A stretch of 17,286 nt of DNA, from NCBI GenBank assembly GCA_018970845.1, contig JAGWVO010000026.1:1-17286 (forward strand), written 5' to 3'. The notes under the pieces were generated by a model. That model was not told the DNA's origin. It was given only the letters and a program-made list of their open reading frames with translations, and ran no database searches. Positions within the stretch are counted from its first letter, which is position 1, and the number at the start of each line of letters is the position of its first letter. Shown here piece after piece: positions 8,301 to 15,408 of the stretch. The translations under genes were made by a program, and so were the position numbers. The stretch is from Planctomycetota bacterium (GTDB lineage Bacteria > Planctomycetota > Planctomycetia > Gemmatales > Gemmataceae).

Positions 8301-10298
8301 ATCGAGGCGCTGGCCCGCTCGGCCCGCCAGGCGATCCTGAGGCAGGTCGGGTACGTGATGCTTCTCACGGTGGACGGGCAGGTGGACAAGGCGTGGGAAC
8401 TGGCGTCCAAGTCGGTCGCCGGCCTGCGCGACCTGGCGGGCGCCGTGCCGATGATCGCCGATCCCTCGCTGCGCTCGGCCATCTATCCCCGCCTCGCCCC
8501 TCTGCTCGACGGCCTGCCCGCCGGGCTCGATTCCAAGGCGGCCCGCCAGGTGAACGGCCGGTTCGTGCGCGTGGAACTTCCCGGCAGGCAAAGGACGCTG
8601 ACCCTGGCCGAGGTGGAGGTGCTTTCCGACGGCGTGAACCTCGCGCGCAAGGGCGCCGCCAGGCAGAGCAGCACGGTCAACGGCGCCGAGGCCAAGAGGG
8701 CCATCGACGGCAACACCGCCGGCGACTTCGGTTCCGGCACGCAGACCCACACCCAGGAGGGAACCACCAACCCCTGGTGGGAGGTCGACCTGGGCGGCGA
8801 GTTTCCCATCGATTCCGTCGTCATCCACAACCGCACCGACGGCAACCTCGGGAACAGGCTGTCGAACCACACCATCAAGGTGCTCGACTCGGCGCGGAAA
8901 ACCGTCTTCGAGAAAACCGGCCTGCCGGCGCCCGCCACCAACGCCAAGGTTGATGTCGGAGGCGAATCCCCCGACCGCGCCCTGCGCGCCGAAACCATGC
9001 TCGCCATGGTCTCCGTGCGGGGCCAGGAGGAGAAAACCTTCGGCATATTGGCCGGCAGGGTGAAGGCCGACAAGGACAGGCTCCAGGCCGTGCGCGCGTT
9101 GGCGAGGCTGCCGCGCAACGCCTGGTCGAAGGCCGAGGCGCCGGCGCTGGCGGACATCGCCCTGGGCGTGATCAAGTCGATCCCGGCCAAGGACCGCACC
9201 GGCCCCGCCGCCATCGACTATGTCGAGTTCGCCGACGGCCTGGCCGCCCTTTTGCCCGACGACAAGGCGCGCTCGCTGCGCAGGGAACTGGGCGACCTCG
9301 CCGTGCGCGTGATCCGTCTGGGCACGCTGCCCGAGCGGATGGCCTACGACAAGGAACTCATCGTGGCGCAGGCCGGCAAGCCGATCGAGATCGTGCTCAC
9401 CAACGACGACTTCATGCCCCACAATTTCGTGATCGCCAGCCCCGGCGCGCTGGAGGAGGTGGGCACCCTCGCCGAGGCGAGCGCCGCCAGCCCCGAGTTC
9501 CAGGCGAGGCAGTTCGTGCCCAAGTCGGCCAAGGTGCTGCTCTCGAGCCGGCTGCTGCAAACCCGCGAGTCGCAGCAGCTCGCCTTCACCGCGCCGGCGA
9601 CGCCGGGGGTGTACCCCTATGTGTGCACCTACCCCGGCCACTGGAGGCGGATGTACGGCGCCCTGTATGTGGTCGCCGACCTCGACGCCTACCAGGCCAA
9701 CCCCGAGGCCTACCTGGCCAAGAACCCGATGCCCGCGGCGGACGCCCTGCTCAAGGACCGCCGCCCCCGCACCGAATGGAAGCTCGACGACCTCGCCACC
9801 GCCGTCGAGCACCTCGAACCCGGCCGCAGCTTCAACAGCGGCCGGCAGATGTTCACGATGGCCTCGTGCATCTCCTGCCACAAGGTGGGCGACCAGGGGA
9901 ACGACTTCGGGCCCAAGCTGGCCGAGCTCGATCCCAAGTGGAAGCCCGTCGACGTGCTCCGGGAGATCCTCGAGCCCTCGCACCGCATCCACGAGAAGTT
10001 CCGCTCCCAGGTGATCGAGCTGAAGAACGGCAAGACCATCACCGGCCTGGTGACGGGCGAGAAGGACGGCAACCTCCTCGTGGTGGAGAACCCGCTCGCC
10101 AAGGCCGAGGCCACCGCGGTTCCCAAGGCGCAGGTGGAGTCGCGCACCGAGTCGAAGGTGTCGCTGATGCCCAAGGGGTTGCTCGACAAGCTGACCCGCG
10201 ACGAGGTGATCGACCTCTTGTCGTTCGTGTTCGCCAAGGGCGATCCCAAGCATCCGCTGTTCCAGAAGGGCGGCCACGGGCATGGCCACGGCCACTAA
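5385..10298 (+). CDS. Giant exported fusion: SGNH-like, TIGR02604 propeller, HEAT, lectin-like, cupredoxin and PVC-type cytochrome c
   Basis: The product has 1637 residues with a signal peptide (about 1-15, ending V-S-A). An in-frame TTG at 5370 is less likely as the start. Domains in order: SGNH/GDSL-like fold (about 20-225), with G30-N31-T32 where GDS is expected, N99, and N200-x-x-H203; TIGR02604-type beta-propeller (about 345-688), with Ca-loop-like D-x-N-x-D-G and D-x-D-x-D-G motifs near 402 and 445; HEAT-like helices (about 695-1050); F5/8C or F-type-lectin-like domain (1056-1185; N-P-W-W-E-V-D-L-G, H1122, R1150-T-D1152); more helices; cupredoxin (about 1330-1440) with type 1 copper ligands H1346, C1414, H1419 and M1423; PVC-type haem domain with C-I-S-C-H at 1495-1499; and a tail ending G-H-G-H-G-H-G-H. 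It probably oxidises a bound sugar or alcohol outside the cytoplasm, sending electrons to copper and then haem. It lies 12 nt before the next gene. The domain calls are solid; substrate and activity are inferred. Confidence 0.92.
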   Translation: MISGIVLSVLLGVSADPLEVFKGERIAVLGNTLADRMQHTGHLEARLQARFPEHGISLRHMGFSGDELKLRLRSSNFGTPEQWLGKTKSSLVLMFFGYNESWAGAAGLEGFKKDLREVVSGYRSQKFDGNQPPRVVLFSPIAFEDHKSSHLPDGAKANGNIALYAKAMGEVAAETKVPFVDLFQPTKALMEKSATRLTINGIHLNDAGYAALAEIIDRELFGAPVKAEASRLEEIRKAVLDKDFMWFNRYRTTDGYSIYGGRADLRFVAGQTNRVVMDREMEVLDAMTANRDKVVWAAAQGRKESVGDDPAPPFIPVVTNKPGALDGGKHLFLPGEKAIEKMKIGNGLKVNLFASEETWPELANPVQMAWDAKGRLWVAVWPTYPHWKPKEPMNDKILVLEDTNADGKADKMTVFADGLHNPTGFEFANGGVLVAQAPDLVFLKDSDGDGKADVRQRVLHGIDSADTHHTANSFATDPGGAIYFQEGTFHHTQVETPFGAPWRCANGGVFRYEPKSQKFEVYVTYGFANPHGHVFDKWGQDIVVDGTGAVPYHGTLFSGFIPFPTKHSRPPTVYQQRTRPCPGMEYVSSEHFPEEFQGNLLVANVIGFQGILRYRVFDKDASFGAEELEPILSSTDPNFRPSDLKFGPDGALYFIDWHNPIIGHMQHNLRDPSRDREHGRIYRVTHEGRPVQKAPVISGAPLDQVVAVLDHPVDRFRALARMELAGRPAAEVEKALRAWASAKPAGDRRHLEALWVMQHLDEPRADLLKAVLSSPDFRARAAAVRVLCAWRDRIPDVVALLKGLAGDEHPRVRLEAVRAASWVNRAEAVEVPIIAGSKGSDTYIDFVRGETMRTLDPLYKEALARGEKVEFSSEAAKRYLLRSLSVEALLKQPRTPVTLREILLRPGVRDEARRAALADLAREEKRGELRTLLELVGGSGSAAEPRDEAVLVELVRLIPGRPAAELAAARADIEALARSARQAILRQVGYVMLLTVDGQVDKAWELASKSVAGLRDLAGAVPMIADPSLRSAIYPRLAPLLDGLPAGLDSKAARQVNGRFVRVELPGRQRTLTLAEVEVLSDGVNLARKGAARQSSTVNGAEAKRAIDGNTAGDFGSGTQTHTQEGTTNPWWEVDLGGEFPIDSVVIHNRTDGNLGNRLSNHTIKVLDSARKTVFEKTGLPAPATNAKVDVGGESPDRALRAETMLAMVSVRGQEEKTFGILAGRVKADKDRLQAVRALARLPRNAWSKAEAPALADIALGVIKSIPAKDRTGPAAIDYVEFADGLAALLPDDKARSLRRELGDLAVRVIRLGTLPERMAYDKELIVAQAGKPIEIVLTNDDFMPHNFVIASPGALEEVGTLAEASAASPEFQARQFVPKSAKVLLSSRLLQTRESQQLAFTAPATPGVYPYVCTYPGHWRRMYGALYVVADLDAYQANPEAYLAKNPMPAADALLKDRRPRTEWKLDDLATAVEHLEPGRSFNSGRQMFTMASCISCHKVGDQGNDFGPKLAELDPKWKPVDVLREILEPSHRIHEKFRSQVIELKNGKTITGLVTGEKDGNLLVVENPLAKAEATAVPKAQVESRTESKVSLMPKGLLDKLTRDEVIDLLSFVFAKGDPKHPLFQKGGHGHGHGH

Positions 10299-10310
10299 AC
10301 GGGAGGCGCC

Positions 10311-13300
10311 ATGAGGGGCATGTCGTACGCGTCGCTGGCCTGGCTCGCCTCGGCGGGCCTTTCCCTCGCCGACCCGGGCCTGAAGGCGCCCGTGGATTAC
10401 GCCCGTGACATCGAGCCGGTGCTCAAGGCCCGCTGCTTCGAGTGCCACGGGCCGGCCCGCCAGCGGGGCGGCTACCGGCTTGATGTCCGCGCCTCGGCCA
10501 CCGGGTCGGGCGATTCGGGCGCCAAGGGCATCGTGCCGGGCAAGTCCGCCGAAAGCCAGGTGATGGCGCGCGTGCTGGGCTCCTCGGGCAAGCGGATGCC
10601 CCCCAAGGGCGATCCCCTTTCCGCCGGGGAGGCCAAGCTGCTGGCCCGGTGGATCGACGCCGGGGCGCCCTATGGCGCCGACACATCCGCCGCCGTGGCC
10701 AGCGACCACTGGGCCTTCCGCAAGCCGGCGCGGCCCGCCGTTCCCGCGGCCGCCGACCCATGGGTGAAGTCACCCGTGGACGCCTTCATCCTGCGGCGCC
10801 TCCTCCAGGCGGGCCTGAAGCCCAACCCCGAGGCCGACAGGGCCACCCTGCTGCGTCGCCTCAGCCTCGACCTCACCGGCCTGCCTCCCACGCCCGGCGA
10901 GGTGGCCGGCTTCCTCGCCGACACCGGCGCGGGCGCCCTGGAACGCCAGGTGGACCGCCTGCTGGCCAGCCCGAGGCACGGAGAGCGCATGGCGCGCCCC
11001 TGGCTCGACCTGGCCCGCTACGCCGACAGCAAGGGCTACGGATCCGACCCCCTGCGGCCCTACATCTGGCGCTACCGCGACTGGGTTATCGACGCGTTCA
11101 ACCGCAACCTCCCGTACGACCGCTTCACCATCGAGCAAATCGCCGGAGACCTGCTCCCCGACGCCACCGACGAGACGCGCCTGGCGACCGCGTTCCACCG
11201 CAACACGATGACGAACACCGAGGGCGGCACCGACGACGAGGAGTTCCGCGTGGCCGCGGTGAAGGACAGGGTGGACACCACCGCGCAGGTCTGGATGGCG
11301 CTGACCCTGGGGTGCGCCAAGTGCCACACGCACAAGTTCGACCCGATCACGCAGAAGGAGTATTACCAGGTCTTCGCCGTCTTCAATCAGACGGCCGACA
11401 ACGACCATCCCGAGGACCTGCCGCGCCTGCCCACCCCCACGCCGTCGCAGGCCGCCAGGCGCGCCGGGCTGCAAGGGGAACTGGCCGCGGCCAAGGCGGT
11501 AACCGAGGCTCCCGCGCCCCTTTCCGGCCCGGCCTTCGAGGAGTGGCGCACTCGCCTGGCGGCCTATCGCGGGGCGTTCTCCCCGGTGGCGGTGAAATCC
11601 GCTGCGGGAACCAGGGGCGCCTCCTACTCCGTGTCGCCCGACGGACTGGTCTCGCTCGCCTCGCCTCCGCCCGCCGACACCGTCACCACGCTGGAGCTGG
11701 GATCCGGCCTCGCCGGCGCCACGGCCCTTCGCCTCGAGGTTCCCAAGGGCGGGGCCGCCGGCGGCAATGTCGTGATCGACGGCTTCCGGCTCGAGAGGGC
11801 CGGCGGCGCCGCCCAGCCGACCCGGGCCCGCTTCCTGCGCCTCGACCTCCCCGGCAAGGGGAAAATGATCCACATCGCCGAGGCGCAGGTCCATAGCGGC
11901 GGCGCCAACATCGCCCGCGGGGGCAAGGCGTCGCAATCGTCCACCGGCTTTGGCGGGGACGCCTCCAGGGGGATCGACGGCAACACCGACGGCCGTTTCG
12001 CCAACGGGTCGGTCACGCACACCCTCGAGTCGGACAACCCCTGGTGGGAGGTCGACCTCGGCGCCGAGGCGCCCGTGGAGAAGGTCGCGGTTTTCAACCG
12101 CGTCGACAACGGCCTCCAGTCGCGCGCCGACGGCCTCGTGGCCACCCTGCTCGACGCCCAAAGGCGCCCCGTCTGGAAGCATGTCCTTGCCAAGGCGCCC
12201 TTGGCGAGCGCGATGATTCCCGTTTCCGCCGACCTGTCGGTGCCCCTGGGCACACCGTCGGCCACGCATGAGCAGGAGGGATTCGGGGCCCGCCTGGCGC
12301 TGGGCGGGGGCGGGGCGAAGTCGGGCTGGGGCCTCGGCGGCGGGCTGAACGCCGACCAGGCCCTGGTGGTTCCGTTGGCCAGCCCGCTTGGGGAAGGCGC
12401 CTACCGGCTTGTCGTTTCGCAAGGCCACGGCGGCAAGGCTGTGCTTGGGAAATTCAGGATTTCCGTGAGCCGGGTGACCCCGGCGCCCGTCGCGGCGGCC
12501 GAGCCGCTGATCGCGGCGGCGTCGCGTGATGCCGGCTCATGGAGCGCCTCCGAACGCGCCGCCATGGCCAAGGCATGGGGCGCCGCTGCGCCCCGCGACC
12601 CCGGCGCCGTTTCCCGGGTGGCGAAACTCGAGGCCGAACTCAAGGCGCTCGACAAGGAGATTGTCAGCACGCCCGTCATGCAGGAGTTGCCCGAGGGCAA
12701 GAGGCGCGTGACGCAGGTCCTCCTCAAGGGGAATTTCCTTACCAAGGGCGACCCGGTCGCCGCGGGCGTTCCCGCCGCATTCCACAAGCCCGCCGACGGC
12801 CCCGTCGACCGCCTATCCTTCGCCAGGTGGCTGGTTTCGCCCGAGAACCCGCTCACCGCGCGCGTGGCCGTGAACCGGACATGGGCGCTCATTTTCGGCC
12901 GGGGCATCGTCGAAAGCGAGGAGGATTTCGGGATCATGGGCGCCAAGCCGACCCATCCCGAACTGCTCGACTGGCTGGCCACCGAGTACATCCGCCTGGG
13001 CTGGGACACCAAGGCCCTCCTGCGGCTCATCGTGCTGTCGTCGGTATACCGGCAGTCGGCGCGCGTGGAGGCCGACCACGAGCGGATCGACCCGCGCAAC
13101 GAGCTTCTGGGCCGCTTTCCCCGCCAGCGCCTCGAGGCCGAACTGGTGCGAGACCAGGCGCTGGCCGTCAGCGGCCTGCTCTCGTCGAAGACGGGCGGGC
13201 CGTCGGTTTATCCGCCCCAGCCGGCCGGATTGTGGCAGGCGGCGTTCAACGGCGAGCGAACCTACCCCACCAGCATGGGCGAGGACCGTTATCGCAGGGG

Positions 13301-13742
13301 CATCTACAGCTTCTGGAGGCGCACCGTCCCTCCGCCGGGAATGCAGGCGTTCGACGCTCCCAGCCGGGAAAGCTGCACGGTGAGGCGCATCGGCAGCAAC
13401 ACGCCGCTGCAAGCCTTCGTCACGCTCAACGACCCCGTGTTCGTGGAATGCGCCCAGGCGCTGGCCCGGCGGATGATCCGGGAAGGGGGCCGGGATTGGG
13501 CCTCGCGGATCGACCATGCCTGGATGCTTTGCCTGGGGCGCCCGCCCGCCGCCGCGGAGCGGGCCCGTCTGGCCGATTTGCTCGAGGCGGAGCGCAAGGC
13601 GTTCGCCGCCAGCCCCGCCGATGCCGCCAAGCTGGCCGGCCCGGGCGAGATTCCCCCCGGCGCCGACAAGGCCGATGTCGCCGCGGCGACGGTGGTGGCC
13701 AATGTGCTGCTCAACCTCGACGCCTTCCTGACCCGCAACTGA
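10311..13742 (+). CDS. PSCyt1/DUF1549/DUF1553 protein with inserted F5/8C-like domain
   Basis: The product has 1143 residues; GGGAGG precedes the ATG. A signal peptide (about 1-20, ending S-L-A) leads into a planctomycete cytochrome c domain (PSCyt1) with C-F-E-C-H at 42-46 and a distal K-R-M-P-P-K-G Met. DUF1549 spans about 130-365 and contains L-S-L-D-L-T-G-L-P-P-T and a second C-x-x-C-H (C-A-K-C-H, 335-339) followed by T-H-K-F-D-P-I. An F5/8C or F-type-lectin-like domain lies at about 500-635 (N-P-W-W-E-V-D-L-G, H570, R597-V-D599). A low-complexity and helical stretch leads to DUF1553 (about 833-1115; V-N-R-x-W, G-I-V-x-x-x-x-D-F-G, S-S-V-Y-R-Q-S, F-D-A-P-S-R-E-x-C). Such proteins almost always pair with DUF1501 genes, as here 17 nt downstream. 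It is probably an exported haem protein that binds polysaccharide; the biochemical reaction of the DUF1549/DUF1553 modules is not known to me. Confidence 0.93.
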   Translation: MRGMSYASLAWLASAGLSLADPGLKAPVDYARDIEPVLKARCFECHGPARQRGGYRLDVRASATGSGDSGAKGIVPGKSAESQVMARVLGSSGKRMPPKGDPLSAGEAKLLARWIDAGAPYGADTSAAVASDHWAFRKPARPAVPAAADPWVKSPVDAFILRRLLQAGLKPNPEADRATLLRRLSLDLTGLPPTPGEVAGFLADTGAGALERQVDRLLASPRHGERMARPWLDLARYADSKGYGSDPLRPYIWRYRDWVIDAFNRNLPYDRFTIEQIAGDLLPDATDETRLATAFHRNTMTNTEGGTDDEEFRVAAVKDRVDTTAQVWMALTLGCAKCHTHKFDPITQKEYYQVFAVFNQTADNDHPEDLPRLPTPTPSQAARRAGLQGELAAAKAVTEAPAPLSGPAFEEWRTRLAAYRGAFSPVAVKSAAGTRGASYSVSPDGLVSLASPPPADTVTTLELGSGLAGATALRLEVPKGGAAGGNVVIDGFRLERAGGAAQPTRARFLRLDLPGKGKMIHIAEAQVHSGGANIARGGKASQSSTGFGGDASRGIDGNTDGRFANGSVTHTLESDNPWWEVDLGAEAPVEKVAVFNRVDNGLQSRADGLVATLLDAQRRPVWKHVLAKAPLASAMIPVSADLSVPLGTPSATHEQEGFGARLALGGGGAKSGWGLGGGLNADQALVVPLASPLGEGAYRLVVSQGHGGKAVLGKFRISVSRVTPAPVAAAEPLIAAASRDAGSWSASERAAMAKAWGAAAPRDPGAVSRVAKLEAELKALDKEIVSTPVMQELPEGKRRVTQVLLKGNFLTKGDPVAAGVPAAFHKPADGPVDRLSFARWLVSPENPLTARVAVNRTWALIFGRGIVESEEDFGIMGAKPTHPELLDWLATEYIRLGWDTKALLRLIVLSSVYRQSARVEADHERIDPRNELLGRFPRQRLEAELVRDQALAVSGLLSSKTGGPSVYPPQPAGLWQAAFNGERTYPTSMGEDRYRRGIYSFWRRTVPPPGMQAFDAPSRESCTVRRIGSNTPLQAFVTLNDPVFVECAQALARRMIREGGRDWASRIDHAWMLCLGRPPAAAERARLADLLEAERKAFAASPADAAKLAGPGEIPPGADKADVAAATVVANVLLNLDAFLTRN

Positions 13743-13759
13743 CCTTCCGGAGAGCCGTC

Positions 13760-15175
13760 ATGACGGATCGCGAGTCGATCGCCCTGGCCGGAACCCGCCG
13801 GCACTTCCTCGGGCGCTGCGGCCTGGGTCTGGGGTCGATCTACCTGGCCGGGCTGGCCCGGGGCGCCGCCCGCGCGCCGGCCAGGTCCGCCAGGGCCAGG
13901 TCGGTGATCTACCTGCACATGTCGGGATCCCCCCCCCAGCAGGAACTGTTCGACGACAAGCCCAGGCTGCGCGAGTTCCACCTGAAGCCGTGCCCCGACA
14001 GCCTGCTCAAGGGCGAGCGGTTCGCCTTCATCAAGGGGCATCCCACGCTGCTCGGGTCTCCCTACGCCTTCGCGCCGTGCGGCCAGTCGGGCCAGCGGAT
14101 CAGCGAGCTGTTCCCGCACCTGCGCACCGTCGCCGACGAGCTGACGGTGATCCGCTCGATGCGCACCAAGGAGTTCAACCACGCCCCGGCCGAGTTGTTC
14201 GTGCACACGGGCGAGAACCGGCCCGGGTATCCGTCGATCGGCGCCTGGGCGAGCTACGGCCTGGGAACGATGAACTCGAACCTGCCGGGGTTCATGGTGC
14301 TGGTTTCAGGCGGCACCGACCCGACCGCCGGCAAGAGCGTCTGGGGATCGGGGTTCCTGCCGTCGGTCCACCAGGGCGTGCAGTGCCGCTCGGGCGCCGA
14401 GCCGATCTTCTATGTCTCCGATCCCGACGGCCTCGACCGCGCCGGCCGCCGCCGCAGCCTCGACGCCCTGAAGGCGCTCAACGAGCTGGAACTGGAGCGC
14501 TCGCGCGACCCCGAGACCCGCACGCGCACGGAGCAGTACGAGCTGGCCTACCGGATGCAGGCCTCCGTGCCGGAGGTGATGGACATTTCCCGCGAGCCGG
14601 CGCGCATCCTCGAGGAATACAACGCCAAGCCCGGCCAGGGCGGCTTCGCCAACAACTGCCTGCTGGCGCGCCGCATGGTGGAGCAGGGAGTGCGTTATGT
14701 CCAGTTGTTCGACTGGGGCTGGGACACGCACGGCACCGGCCCCGGCGATGACATCGTCAACCACCTTCCCCGCAAGTGCCGCGAGGTCGACCAGCCGATC
14801 GCGGCGCTGCTGCGCGACCTTCGCCGCCGCGGCCTTTTGGATTCCACGCTGGTGGTGTGGGGCGGGGAATTCGGCCGCACGAGCATGAACGAGGCGCGGG
14901 GCGGGTCGAAGTCGCTGGGACGCGACCACCACCCCCATTGCTTCACGGTGTGGATGGCCGGCGGAGGCGTCAAGCCGGGCCTGTCTTATGGCGCCACCGA
15001 CGAGCTGGGCTGGCGCGTCGCGGAAAACCCGGTGGATGTGCACGACCTCCAGGCGACCATCCTGCACCTCCTGGGCCTCGATCCGCTGACCTTCTCCTAC
15101 CGGCACCTGGGGCTCGATCACCGCCTCATCGGCCCGGCCGAGGGGCCGCGTGTGATTTCCGAGATCTGCGCCTGA
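13760..15175 (+). CDS. Tat-exported DUF1501 family protein
   Basis: The product has 471 residues. The ATG at 13760 follows GGAGAG by 7 nt; the frame is open far upstream, but that part overlaps DUF1553 coding sequence and is a shadow. T-R-R-H-F-L (12-17), then a Gly/Leu-rich hydrophobic stretch ending in an Ala/Arg-rich region near residue 40, form a twin-arginine signal. The DUF1501 body covers about 46-470. Conserved stretches include F-N-H-A-P-A-E-L-F, W-G-S-G-F-L-P-S-V-x-Q-G-V, Y-R-M-Q-A-S-V-P-E, N-N-C-L-L-A-R-R-M-V-E, G-G-E-F-G-R-T (368-374), R388-D-H-H391 and A-G-G-G-V-K. The fold is related to sulfatases and alkaline phosphatases, and the Asp/His groups would bind metal. Folded export by Tat fits prior metal loading. 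The length matches the family. The early motif reads G-S-P-P-Q-Q-E-L-F-D-D-K-P, slightly off the common G-x-P-S-x-x-D-x-F-D-x-K-P. Substrate unknown; last gene of the operon. Confidence 0.94.
   Translation: MTDRESIALAGTRRHFLGRCGLGLGSIYLAGLARGAARAPARSARARSVIYLHMSGSPPQQELFDDKPRLREFHLKPCPDSLLKGERFAFIKGHPTLLGSPYAFAPCGQSGQRISELFPHLRTVADELTVIRSMRTKEFNHAPAELFVHTGENRPGYPSIGAWASYGLGTMNSNLPGFMVLVSGGTDPTAGKSVWGSGFLPSVHQGVQCRSGAEPIFYVSDPDGLDRAGRRRSLDALKALNELELERSRDPETRTRTEQYELAYRMQASVPEVMDISREPARILEEYNAKPGQGGFANNCLLARRMVEQGVRYVQLFDWGWDTHGTGPGDDIVNHLPRKCREVDQPIAALLRDLRRRGLLDSTLVVWGGEFGRTSMNEARGGSKSLGRDHHPHCFTVWMAGGGVKPGLSYGATDELGWRVAENPVDVHDLQATILHLLGLDPLTFSYRHLGLDHRLIGPAEGPRVISEICA
13929..13937 (+). repeat. 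Homopolymer of nine C within the DUF1501 gene
   Basis: Nine consecutive C bases fall about 170 nt after the start codon, encoding the S-P-P stretch. A slip of one base would truncate the protein. It may be a contingency tract or just a GC-rich accident. The frame is intact here. Confidence 0.5.
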
Positions 15176-15196
15176 CGGGGTGACATAGTGACGGGA

Positions 15197-15254
15197 GATT
15201 GACAGGACCCGGCGCCTGAAGGGGTGCGGGGGATTGATAGGACCCGGCGCCTGA
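15197..15254 (+). repeat. Near-identical direct repeat downstream of the operon
   Basis: Copies at 15197-15219 and 15232-15254 differ at one position (GATTGACAGG against GATTGATAGG), followed by the same ACCCGGCGCCTGA. The repeat period is 35 nt. A third, partial copy (GCGCCTGACGGGGTG) begins at 15168 and contains the stop codon of the DUF1501 gene; it matches GCGCCTGAAGGGGTG at 15212. It could be a local duplication or a member of a dispersed intergenic repeat family. Confidence 0.65.
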
Positions 15255-15312
15255 CGGCGCTCGGCTCCGGTGGCCAGATCAGAATCCCGTGCGAAAGTGG
15301 CGAGCGCCGGGT
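15242..15312 (+). other. GC-rich inverted repeats after the operon, possible RNA hairpin
   Basis: ACCCGGCGC (15242-15250) can pair with GCGCCGGGT (15304-15312). Two competing pairings are GCGCC/GGCGC around a TGAC loop (15247-15260) and CGGCGCTCG (15255-15263) with CGAGCGCCG (15301-15309). No T-run follows on the + strand, so it is not a classic intrinsic terminator, but it may protect or end the operon transcript. Confidence 0.35.
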
Positions 15313-15351
15313 GTAAGACCGACAATGTGAATTTTGATAAAACAGTATCTT

Positions 15352-15383
15352 AAAAAAGAAGCGGAGGCGTTCGCCTCCGCTTC
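15352..15383 (-). terminator. Intrinsic terminator of the minus-strand RTX-like gene
   Basis: GAAGCGGAGGCG (15358-15369) and CGCCTCCGCTTC (15372-15383) form a perfect 12-bp stem around two bases. Read on the minus strand, the stem is followed directly by a run of six T (15357-15352) and then AAG. It begins 25 nt past the stop codon at 15409-15411. On the + strand there is no T-run after the stem, so termination should act mainly on the minus-strand transcript. Confidence 0.9.
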
Positions 15384-15408
15384 CCGGGCATTGGTTGTAA
15401 TGGTCGAA

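Noticed and set aside
7284..10709. Minus-strand open frame of 1141 codons
   Set aside because: It is fully antisense to the giant fusion gene and the start of the next gene, where sense-strand domains are unmistakable. The translation is low in complexity with no recognisable motif.
10770..12428. Minus-strand open frame of 552 codons
   Set aside because: It is antisense to the DUF1549 and lectin-like parts of a well-supported gene, so it is a composition shadow.
12539..13759. Upstream extension of the DUF1501 reading frame
   Set aside because: The frame is open but overlaps DUF1553 coding sequence. The translation is Arg/Gly/Pro-rich, and the Tat signal and ribosome site place the start at 13760.
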